A DNA stretch of 64,000 nucleotides, taken from positions 3,100,001 to 3,164,000 of the forward strand of contig NZ_CP173170.1 in the NCBI RefSeq assembly GCF_044788715.1, read 5' to 3'. This document shows positions 25,238 through 32,539 of the stretch, piece after piece. The notes below the pieces were generated by a model. That model had not been told where the DNA came from and searched no databases. It saw nothing but the letters and a program-made list of their open reading frames with translations. The position numbers were made by a program, and so were the translations under genes. Within the stretch, counting starts at the first letter, position 1. Each line of letters begins with the position of its first letter. The stretch comes from Methylotuvimicrobium sp018830325 (GTDB lineage: Bacteria > Pseudomonadota > Gammaproteobacteria > Methylococcales > Methylomonadaceae).

Positions 25238-26539
25238 TCAATATTGAAAAAAACATTTGAACGCATCGATCATGTAACCGTGATCCAAAACACCGGCGCT
25301 TTCGCGAATACTGTGCATCGCCCACATGGGATTACCGACATCGACCGTTCGCAGACCCAATTTGGCTGACGTCATCGGACCGATGGTACTACCGCAAGGC
25401 AAATCGCTTCGGTGAGAATATTTTTGATACGGTACGCCGGCTCGCTCGCACCAGCCCGCGAACATCGCCTCGGAAACGCTATCCGAGGCGTAGCGTCGAT
25501 TGGCATTGACTTTAATAACGGGTCCCTTGTTGACCAGCACCTTATGGTCGGGTTCGTAAAACATCGGAAAATTGGGTTGATAGGCATGCGCCATATCCGC
25601 GCTGATCATGAAACTCTGCGTCAAGGCGCGTTGATAATCCTCGCCTTGCAATCCGAAGTTCGATGCAATCCGGCCCAATAAGTCCGGTAAAAAACTGCCG
25701 TCGGCGCCTTTGCAAGTCGTACTGCCGATTTCTTCATGATCGAAAAACGCGCATACCAAAGTTTTACCCGATGTCAGCACTGTTTCGTCCAATAAGGCCG
25801 TTAACGCGGCATGACAAGAGGCTAAATTATCCAGCTGGCTGTTCGCATAGAATTCATTATCCGCCCCCCAAAACGCACCTTTCTGCGTATCGTAGACATT
25901 GAGTTCGAAAGCCAGCAATTGCTCCGCCCTGATATCGGTGACTTGTTCGAGTAATTCCGAAAAATAGGTTGGCGGCAACTGCTGTTCGGCGAACAACGAA
26001 AGTATTAACGGCAGTTCGAGTTGTTTGTTTAATTTCAAGCCGTCTTCATTGACCCCTCGATTCATATGAATCGCCAAATTAGGCAAGCGCAACAACGGCC
26101 GCTTGAAATCGATCAATTCAGAATGTATACCATCGCCGGACTTGTAGCTAACTCGCCCCGCCAAACTCAAATCCCGATCGGTAAAAGTAGCCAGAATCGG
26201 TCCGCCATACACTTCGACGCCGACTCTGATATAGCCATCCAATAAATTCGCGGCATTCGGCTTGACTCGAAGCCCTGGGGAGTCGGTATGCGCACCGATA
26301 ATCTTGAAACCGGTTTCATCGAGCGGTTGATGCCCTTGTACAAACACGACGACCGAGGAATCGTCGCGAACGACATAGTAGCGCCCGCCGGGTTCCAAGG
26401 ACCATTTAGCAGTCTCGTCCAGCTTAACGAAACCGTAAGGGAGTAAGGCTTGTTCAACCGTGCTTACAGCATGCCACGGGCTCGGGCTTGTATCGATAAA
26501 ATCCAGTAATTGTTGAACCTGTAAACGTGAATCGATCAT
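25238..26539 (-). CDS. apeB: M18 family aminopeptidase
   Basis: A 433-residue zinc peptidase. I start at ATG 26539, which overlaps the msrB stop codon as ATGA; a longer frame to 26635 would run back through msrB and is not used. Metal and catalytic motifs are: GAHTDSPGLRVKP (His-x-Asp), FFDHEEIGS (Glu-Glu), and the late SADMAHAYQPNFP. Gly-rich DLPCGSTIGP near the C-terminus is typical of M18 (aspartyl aminopeptidase, yeast Ape1 relatives). It removes N-terminal acidic or other residues from peptides in the cytoplasm. It is the last gene of a tightly overlapping three-gene operon with a macrodomain protein and MsrB. Confidence 0.93.
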   Translation of the reverse strand: MIDSRLQVQQLLDFIDTSPSPWHAVSTVEQALLPYGFVKLDETAKWSLEPGGRYYVVRDDSSVVVFVQGHQPLDETGFKIIGAHTDSPGLRVKPNAANLLDGYIRVGVEVYGGPILATFTDRDLSLAGRVSYKSGDGIHSELIDFKRPLLRLPNLAIHMNRGVNEDGLKLNKQLELPLILSLFAEQQLPPTYFSELLEQVTDIRAEQLLAFELNVYDTQKGAFWGADNEFYANSQLDNLASCHAALTALLDETVLTSGKTLVCAFFDHEEIGSTTCKGADGSFLPDLLGRIASNFGLQGEDYQRALTQSFMISADMAHAYQPNFPMFYEPDHKVLVNKGPVIKVNANRRYASDSVSEAMFAGWCERAGVPYQKYSHRSDLPCGSTIGPMTSAKLGLRTVDVGNPMWAMHSIRESAGVLDHGYMIDAFKCFFQY

Positions 26540-26925
26540 TTCTTTTTCAACTCCAATGCTGCCGAATTGATGCAATAACGAAGGCCGGTCGGTTCGGGGC
26601 CGTCTTCGAAAACATGGCCTAAATGCGCATGACATGATTTACATGTCACTTCGACACGGCGCATGCCATGACTGCTATCCTCCGATTGAGTTAAGCTGTC
26701 GGCGGAAAAGACATCCCAAAAACTAGGCCAGCCCGAACCTGAATTGTATTTAGTATCGGAATCGAAAAGCGGATTACCGCAGCAAACACAATGATAAACC
26801 CCCTCTTCTTTACAATCGGTATATTTTCCGGTGAACGGCGGCTCGGTTCCTTTATTCCAACAGATGTTGTACTGTTCCGGTGTCAGTTTTTCTCGTAATT
26901 CTCGATCTTGTTTCGGCTCCGTCAT
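26536..26925 (-). CDS. msrB: peptide methionine (R)-S-oxide reductase
   Basis: A 129-residue stand-alone MsrB. Zinc-binding pairs are CVCC near 46-49 and CKSC near 95-98. The signature SGSGWPSFWD near 62-71 and the catalytic Cys in RYCINSAAL near 117-125 are all present. It reduces methionine-R-sulfoxide in oxidised proteins. The start ATG overlaps the stop of the macrodomain gene and its own stop overlaps apeB, so the three are translated together. Confidence 0.96.
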   Translation of the reverse strand: MTEPKQDRELREKLTPEQYNICWNKGTEPPFTGKYTDCKEEGVYHCVCCGNPLFDSDTKYNSGSGWPSFWDVFSADSLTQSEDSSHGMRRVEVTCKSCHAHLGHVFEDGPEPTGLRYCINSAALELKKK

Positions 26926-27446
26926 AGCACACCTTTAATGCGGTTAAATTGCTCATGATAAGCCTTAAGTACCGGTTCGGCAAAACAGACCAAGTAAACC
27001 GATTCCAAGTCGGCACAACATTGCAAATTTTCGGCTATCGAATTGATCGTTATTGCTGCAGCCTGGTCAACTGGATAGCCGTATACGCCGCACGAAATCG
27101 CAGGAAAGGCAATCGACTTAAAGCCTTGTTCGGCTGCGATATCCAAACAAGAACGATAACAAGAAGCCAACAACCGCGCCTCACCGTGGGTACCTCCCGA
27201 CCATACCGGCCCGACGGTATGAATTACGAAACGGGCCGGCAATCGAAAACCGGGGGTTATTTTTGCCTGACCGACCCGACAGCCATTCAGTTTTTTACAG
27301 GCTTCCAGTAATTCGGGGCCTGCGGCACGATGTATCGCGCCATCGACGCCGCCTCCGCCCAATAATGAAACATTGGCTGCATTGACGATCGCGTCGACTT
27401 TCAGTTGGGTAATATTATCCTGGATAATTTTTATCGTCGCCGTCAT
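26922..27446 (-). CDS. macrodomain protein, O-acetyl-ADP-ribose deacetylase type
   Basis: A 174-residue protein starting at ATG 27446 (ribosome-binding site GGAGAG); an upstream extension to 27512 would overlap the divergent oadG promoter and is unlikely. It has the macrodomain core: VDAIVNAANVSLLGGGGVDGAIHRAAG near 18-44, HTVGPVWSGG near 76-85, and FPAISCGVYGYP near 115-126. YmdB-like members remove ADP-ribose from proteins or hydrolyse O-acetyl-ADP-ribose. It leads the macro-msrB-apeB operon. Confidence 0.93.
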   Translation of the reverse strand: MTATIKIIQDNITQLKVDAIVNAANVSLLGGGGVDGAIHRAAGPELLEACKKLNGCRVGQAKITPGFRLPARFVIHTVGPVWSGGTHGEARLLASCYRSCLDIAAEQGFKSIAFPAISCGVYGYPVDQAAAITINSIAENLQCCADLESVYLVCFAEPVLKAYHEQFNRIKGVL

Positions 27447-27548
27447 AGTGCTCTCCGAATAATTTAACGCTAAAGCTTTGTCCGCGCCGAGTCGCTTGGC
27501 CTTATGATACAATTTCGCGATCGTAACTTTATAGATAAATCACAAACT

Positions 27549-27797
27549 ATGACTGAAATATTAATCAGGGGCGGTGAGTTAATGGCGATAGGCATGGGGA
27601 TTGTATTTCTGTTCCTTGCGATGTTGATTTTTGCCGTCAATTCGATGTCGGCACTAATCGCGCGTTTTATCGATGGATCAATTACCATCTCAGCAAATGT
27701 CAAATCCATACCCTCCGCCGCTAATGAAACTACCGACCCGGCCGTCATCGCCGCAATCACGTCTTCAGTTCATCAATATCGGAACCGGCACCCGTAA
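27549..27797 (+). CDS. oadG: OadG-like oxaloacetate decarboxylase gamma subunit (orphan)
   Basis: An 82-residue protein, the usual OadG size. It has one membrane helix (MAIGMGIVFLFLAMLIFAVNSMSALI) and a polar tail ending TDPAVIAAITSSVHQYRNRHP, which matches the ITAAVHRYR-type end of OadG. OadG organises the sodium-pumping decarboxylase of OadA and OadB. Neither partner follows: a repeat-rich gap begins at once. It may be an orphan, or its operon may have been broken by the R5 insertion 60 bp downstream. Confidence 0.8.
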   Translation: MTEILIRGGELMAIGMGIVFLFLAMLIFAVNSMSALIARFIDGSITISANVKSIPSAANETTDPAVIAAITSSVHQYRNRHP

Positions 27798-27858
27798 TCG
27801 AGTTAAAACCGGACACGCCGAGGTTGCCGTTCGGGGAGTCGGCGCGACTACTAAGTAT

Positions 27859-28393
27859 TTGGTCATAAATAAATTCCCTATTTTATGGAGGATTAGGTAA
27901 CTCGATTGGCAGGTGTCGGCGGCAGGGCAGATTTTTGCTCCTCGGCAATTGCCGAATGAAAGGGAAGTCATGAATGCAAAAAATGCAGGAGCATTTTTCT
28001 GCCCTGTATCGCCTAAAGCGCCTACTGTTGGTGCCCTAATACACGCCATCCATGGCTATCAGATTCCGCCGTCAAGCCTACAAGGACGTATTCACCCCGC
28101 ACCTAAACTCCATAGCCCATTGGCTATGGTTAACTATCTTGGATAATTTAGGTGCTGGGTTCACGGCGTCCTGTCAAGTGAGTTACCGAACCCTCAACAA
28201 GTAAGTAGTCAGTCCTCTCTTTGATAAAGAGCGGCTAGGGGAGATTCTTTAAATAAATCCCCCCCCTCAATCCCCCTTTTTCAAGGGGGAGGCTAACAAT
28301 TACACCTAAATTGCAGTAATTTGCCAGCGGGGTCTGAACACTTACCTCAACAAAGCTCATAGTTCCAGGACGTTATTTATCACGAAATCCTAA
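27859..28393 (-). repeat. R5 composite element, copy 2, carrying two further insertions
   Basis: Read on the minus strand it begins AGGATTTCGTG (28381-28391 complement) and ends near 27859 with the GGTCATAAATAAATTCCCTA end. The 65-bp hairpin insert is at 28095-28159. A 145-bp element occupies 28201-28345, and about 135 bp of unrelated DNA separates the two parts of the GGCGGCAGGG...CCGCCGTC stem (about 27928-28062). It fills most of the 650-bp gap between oadG and the O-antigen ligase gene. Confidence 0.75.
28201..28345. mobile_element. 145-bp R3-related MITE with 8-bp target duplication
   Basis: Ends are GTAAGTAGTCAG and CTGAACACTTAC, inverted with two mismatches in 12. The direct repeat CTCAACAA at 28193-28200 and 28346-28353 flanks it. 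The interior has a CCCCC...TTTTTCAAGGGGG palindrome. It is inserted in the arm of R5 copy 2, since the sequence on either side joins to match other R5 copies. Confidence 0.75.
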
Positions 28394-28451
28394 ATAACTA
28401 TGCGGGCATACATTATTTAACTTTCAAGTCTTAAGCTAACTAAGTATATAT

Positions 28452-29714
28452 ATGAACCCAGAAAACAGTTATACAGATTTAACCTCTACTTCCTCTTGGC
28501 AAAATTATCTTCTTCGCCGTCATGTCGAATGTTTAGTCATTCTTTTCGTATTAGTGCAGCCATTTGGCGAAATCTTTTTGCTGCCACTTATTATTTTACT
28601 ATTGCTGAGCTTGCACAAATTTTATCGGGATGGTGTTCGGCATCTGCCTGATTTATCGCTGTATGTCAATATCACCTTATTGCTTACGGTGCCGTTACTA
28701 ATTTCTAGCGTTAGTGCCTATAAGATTGATAAAACGCTCATTACCGCATTATATTTTATATTGTACGCAGTCGCCGGAGTCTATGTGATTCGCCGGTTTT
28801 CGGAAAGCTTTAGCTCCAATTTTTTGTTCTATGGGATTGCCGCGATCTTGATGTTTTGGACACTCGATGCGTTGATTCAATATTTCGTTGGCCATAACCT
28901 TTTTGGATGGCCCTATAACGGCTATCGTTTAACCGGGATTTTCCACCCTAAGATGAGAATAGGTATTATATTTGCGCATTTGTCGCCTTTTTTGATTGAA
29001 GCAGGCCGACGTCTGTCGCAACGTTCGGGTCATAACTGGCATTGGTTATTTTTGGCCCCTTTTCTTGCGGTCATTTTGTTCTCGGGAAGTCGTTCCGCTT
29101 GGTTAACGTTGCTGATCGTATCGTTCGTCTATTTCGTTATCTTGTTGCGACATCGCGCTTTTAAAGTCATAGGGCAAGTTTTACTCTTGTTAGCGTTGTC
29201 CGCTAGTGTGAGTATATTGGTTTCCGAAAGTCTTCAAGTCAAATTAACACAAACGGTTTCCGGCTTTTCAACCGACCCCGAAGCCTTAAATGAGGCGACC
29301 TCGCTGAGGGTTGATGTATGGCGAGGCGCCTGGCAATTGTTTCTTGACTCGCCGATTACCGGCATCGGTGTAAAAGCATTGGGCGATTTGGGCTTTCAGA
29401 GAGGTTACACCTCGATTCCTTTCGGTCATGCGCACTTTTATGGGTTGGATGTATTGATGGTTACCGGTATTATTGGCTTTGTTGCCTATCTTACGGCTTT
29501 TGGCTTAATCTTCTGGAAAGCTGTTATTTCGGTTTGGTATGAAACTAAGGCTTTTCCGTTTTGGTTAGCGGCTGTGGCGATGATGTTGCCTCTCAATATG
29601 CATTGGGAATTCCATGGTGTTCGGTCTTATGCCTGGTTATGGATGCTGCTTTTTCTCGCATTTGCAGTTGAATACCGCTACAAAAACGAAACATCGAGCA
29701 AAGCAAATGAATAA
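28452..29714 (+). CDS. O-antigen ligase family membrane protein
   Basis: A 420-residue polytopic protein with about ten to twelve hydrophobic helices. The Wzy_C/WaaL-type region is visible as GILHP-like GIFHPKMRIGIIFAHLSPFLIEAGR near 160-184, FSGSRSAWLTLLI near 214-226 with the conserved Arg, and a long periplasmic loop containing WRGAWQLFLDSPITGIGVKALG near 290-311. The family joins or polymerises lipid-linked glycans at the periplasmic face. Together with the GT4 at 30216 it suggests an envelope-glycan locus, though the two genes are on opposite strands with a MITE in between. Confidence 0.85.
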   Translation: MNPENSYTDLTSTSSWQNYLLRRHVECLVILFVLVQPFGEIFLLPLIILLLLSLHKFYRDGVRHLPDLSLYVNITLLLTVPLLISSVSAYKIDKTLITALYFILYAVAGVYVIRRFSESFSSNFLFYGIAAILMFWTLDALIQYFVGHNLFGWPYNGYRLTGIFHPKMRIGIIFAHLSPFLIEAGRRLSQRSGHNWHWLFLAPFLAVILFSGSRSAWLTLLIVSFVYFVILLRHRAFKVIGQVLLLLALSASVSILVSESLQVKLTQTVSGFSTDPEALNEATSLRVDVWRGAWQLFLDSPITGIGVKALGDLGFQRGYTSIPFGHAHFYGLDVLMVTGIIGFVAYLTAFGLIFWKAVISVWYETKAFPFWLAAVAMMLPLNMHWEFHGVRSYAWLWMLLFLAFAVEYRYKNETSSKANE

Positions 29715-30215
29715 ACTCGATGAATACCAAACCCAAGCTTTAAAAATCGTTCAAATCATGCTCGCCAAATGAAATCGGTAAACTTGCTAAACAGAGTTCG
29801 TCGTATACCTGGAAACGGTGCTGTTTGATAAATCTGCGGATATTGAACATCAGTGGCTTCGAAATCGCGACGAAGGCGTCGCTCCCACAAGGGGCGGATG
29901 TTCTGTGGGAGCGATCCCCAGATCGCGATTTCGAAGTCGGGAACGTTGGGCGACAAAAAATGGTATCGAGGCCTCATTGGCTAAGATTGCAAAAAGGTAA
30001 TTTTTCACTTATGTATAACGATCAGTGCTCTGCGTGGGAACGATAGGGGGTGTGAATAATTACCATGGCGTTTCGATGATGGGGCATTGGAATCCGTTTA
30101 GCGAAATGGGATCTTGAGTTCAAGTAAAAGTGTAACTGAAGAAACTTTGGGGATAATGCATCATGCAATTGATAGAGACATTGAACATCGTTAAGAAAAA
30201 ATGTTGATTACCACT
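29715..30215. other. gap holding a MITE and an R3 arm
   Basis: No gene is seen. The 265-bp element at 29761-30025 is followed by TGCTCTGCGTGGGAACG and AGGGGGTGTGAATAATTACC, the right arm and end of an R3 element (to about 30064). The remaining 150 bases before the stop of the GT4 gene show nothing I can name. Confidence 0.55.
29761..30025. mobile_element. Tn5-type MITE carrying an R2 palindrome, copy A
   Basis: Its right end (ACTTATGTATAACGATCAG) matches the Tn5-type IS ends. The left end is decayed to CTCGCC. The body, from ATCGGTAAACTTGCTAAAC to GGCGACAAAAA, is over 95 percent identical by eye to 51095-51367. It contains an R2 hairpin (GCGACGAAGGCGTCGCTCCC and GAGCGATCCCCAGATCGCG). The right flank is the R3 target TGCTCTGCG. 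Confidence 0.75.
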
Positions 30216-31244
30216 TTAGCTGACGGAATTTAGTAAATTTCCGTAAACCTTTAACGTATTGCCGACCATCGCATCCAATGTAAACTCATCCTTACCGATC
30301 TTCCAGACTGGCTCCATCAGTTTACACCAACGGTCTTCGTTGAAAATCAATTCATCTAATTTTTGACGAATCGCTTCAACATTGGCATCCATGATCAGCG
30401 CCTTATCCAGCACCTCATTGGCAACCGGCACATCAGTCGACAAAACGGGTTTTCCGAGTAACACCGCTTCCGCGAAGACATAAGAAAAACCTTCATTTCT
30501 CGATGAAATAATCACACCGTCGACACCGGACAGAATTTTCGGAACATCGTTTCGAAAACCCAACAACTTGATACGATCCTGCAGCTCAAGTCGTTTAATC
30601 TGTGATTCAAGCTCGTGTTTCAAAGGCCCATCACCTACGACCAACAGATTAGCGTCAACTTTTTTCATTGCCTCGACCAGTAAATCGAAGCCCTTCGCCG
30701 GCACTAGCCTTCCGACTCCACATAACAACGGTTTGTTCGGCTGCAAGCCAAATTCTTCGATCAACTGACGCTTAGTTAATTTTTGCTCATCGAGATTCAA
30801 TCGAATCCCGTTATAGACAACCGTCATCGGAATCTCTTTTCGGATAAAACTTCCGGCCGCTTTACTTACCGCAATGACATGATCAATGTTCTTAAAAGGA
30901 CGCCCTTTTTTTCTGTTCGCGTTATGAATAGTACCGAGAGTCTTGGCTGAAATCGCTGGACTCAGTTTCGATAGCAGTGAGACCGCCTTATTGGCTTGCG
31001 CATGTACAATATCATAATCGCCTTTCCTGATGACAGTCAGTAAATCCCAAAGCATCAGCGGATTGTGCCGGCTTCGACTGAAATCGAACGGAATGAAATG
31101 AACTCTTTCGGAAATAAATTTGCACAAATCAGAGGGGGCTACTAACGTGACGTCCTCGATTTTCGACAATTCGTTAGATAACTCAATGACGTGCTTTTCA
31201 AGCCCCCCGAATCCGGAGCTTGCAACAATTTGACAGATTTTCAT
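30216..31244 (-). CDS. glycosyltransferase family 4 protein
   Basis: A 342-residue GT-B enzyme. The N-terminal part begins MKICQIVASSGFGGLEKHVIELSNEL with the glycine-rich acceptor loop. The C-terminal part has LLCGVGRLVPAKGFDLLVEAM near 175-195 and the EX7E-type donor motif in SRNEGFSYVFAEAVLLGKPVLSTD near 262-285. It would transfer a sugar from a nucleotide donor onto a lipid-linked or lipid A-type acceptor at the inner membrane. The nearest partner is the O-antigen ligase gene 500 bp away, convergent with it. Confidence 0.88.
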   Translation of the reverse strand: MKICQIVASSGFGGLEKHVIELSNELSKIEDVTLVAPSDLCKFISERVHFIPFDFSRSRHNPLMLWDLLTVIRKGDYDIVHAQANKAVSLLSKLSPAISAKTLGTIHNANRKKGRPFKNIDHVIAVSKAAGSFIRKEIPMTVVYNGIRLNLDEQKLTKRQLIEEFGLQPNKPLLCGVGRLVPAKGFDLLVEAMKKVDANLLVVGDGPLKHELESQIKRLELQDRIKLLGFRNDVPKILSGVDGVIISSRNEGFSYVFAEAVLLGKPVLSTDVPVANEVLDKALIMDANVEAIRQKLDELIFNEDRWCKLMEPVWKIGKDEFTLDAMVGNTLKVYGNLLNSVS

Positions 31245-31581
31245 AGCATTTCAGATCCGAGGTTTACTGATAGGGCCGAAAATTCGGTCAACGGCTTATT
31301 CATATTGCTTTATGTTTTCTAAGTAAGTCGGAAAATCGTATGCGTCTGTGCATGTTTGCGACTAACGATAAAGATCCCCTCCTGTCGAGTCGTCGAAGAT
31401 CATAATTTCGGTTTTTTTCTGTTTCCCACGGTTCTCCGTGGGAACCCATACCTTGGCTGCCGAGGCAAGATCGGTACGCATTCCCCTAGAGAGCGGTGGA
31501 ACACTCCCGGCAGTACTGATGCGTACCGGCGTGCGCTCTGCGTGGGAACGATAGAAAATCGGAAACTTAAGCAGCCATATC
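31245..31581. other. gap with R3-like hairpins
   Basis: A hairpin GTTTCCCACGG/CCGTGGGAAC lies at 31421-31445, and GCGCTCTGCGTGGGAACGAT (31529-31548) is the right half of an R3 repeat. The ~85 bases between them contain short inverted matches (GGTACGCAT/ATGCGTACC), which suggests another insertion into an R3 apex. No gene is seen. Confidence 0.5.
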
Positions 31582-32502
31582 CTAAACGTAACTCAACCAC
31601 TCCTGATGGTCGGCGCGTCTGCCATGCACATAATCGAAATACAGCGTTTGCAATTTTTCGGTTATTGGCCCTCTCACACCGTTACCGATGGACCGACCGT
31701 CCAATTCGCGAATCGGCGTCACTTCTGCGGCAGAACCCGTGAAGAAGGCTTCGTCGGCGACATAGATTTCGTCGCGCGTGATACGCTTTTCCGACACTTC
31801 CAAGCCCTGCTCTCTTGCAATCGTTATTACCGTATCGCGGGTGATGCCTTCGAGTGCCGACGTCGTTTCCGGAGTATAAATTTTACCGTTACGAATGATA
31901 AACAAGTTTTCGCCGCTACCTTCCGCCGCAAAACCTTCGTGATCGAGCAATAAAGCTTCGTCATAACCGGTCGCCAAGGCTTCTTGGAGAGCCAGTATCG
32001 AGTTGATATAATTGCCGTTTGCCTTGGCCTTACACATCGTGCTGTTGACATGATTGCGCGTATAAGAGGATGTCCTGACGCGAATGCCTCGCTCCATGTT
32101 TTCGGCGCCGAGATAAGCCCCCCATTGCCAGGCCGCGATCATGACATGCACTTGCAAGTTATCGGCTCGAAGTCCCATGCCTTCCGAACCGTAAAAACAC
32201 ATACTTCTAATATAGGCGGTTTCCAGATCATTCTTAGAAACGGCTTCGCAATGGGCCTGATTGAGCTCTTCCTTGCCATAAGGAATAGGCATATTGAGAA
32301 TTTTCGCAGAACGAAACAATCGGTCGGTATGTTCGGCCAACCTAAAAACCGCCGTGCCTTGGTCGGTCTTATAAGCCCTTAAACCTTCGAAAACGCCGGC
32401 ACCGTAATGCAGGGTATGCGTCAACACATGGACTTTGGCCTCCCGCCATTCTACCCATTTGCCGTCCATCCAAATCAGCCCATCTCTATCGTCCATCGTC
32501 AT
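31582..32502 (-). CDS. ilvE: branched-chain amino acid aminotransferase
   Basis: A 306-residue fold-type IV PLP enzyme. It opens DRDGLIWMDGKWVEWREAKVHVLTHTLHYGAGVFEG, the standard IlvE start. The PLP-lysine region is STMCKAKANGNYINSILA near 153-170. Cofactor phosphate and substrate loops are EGSGENLF near 195 and SALEGITRDT near 217. It catalyses the last step of Leu, Ile and Val synthesis. It lies 37 bp downstream of glnE on the same strand, so co-transcription is likely. Confidence 0.95.
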   Translation of the reverse strand: MTMDDRDGLIWMDGKWVEWREAKVHVLTHTLHYGAGVFEGLRAYKTDQGTAVFRLAEHTDRLFRSAKILNMPIPYGKEELNQAHCEAVSKNDLETAYIRSMCFYGSEGMGLRADNLQVHVMIAAWQWGAYLGAENMERGIRVRTSSYTRNHVNSTMCKAKANGNYINSILALQEALATGYDEALLLDHEGFAAEGSGENLFIIRNGKIYTPETTSALEGITRDTVITIAREQGLEVSEKRITRDEIYVADEAFFTGSAAEVTPIRELDGRSIGNGVRGPITEKLQTLYFDYVHGRRADHQEWLSYV

Positions 32503-32539
32503 TATCGTGTCTCCACTTCAACTTGAAAAATGCTTGTCA

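Noticed and set aside
31356..31742. A plus-strand open frame overlapping the ilvE 3' end
   Set aside because: It runs antisense through ilvE and through R3 hairpins; ilvE is certain on the other strand.
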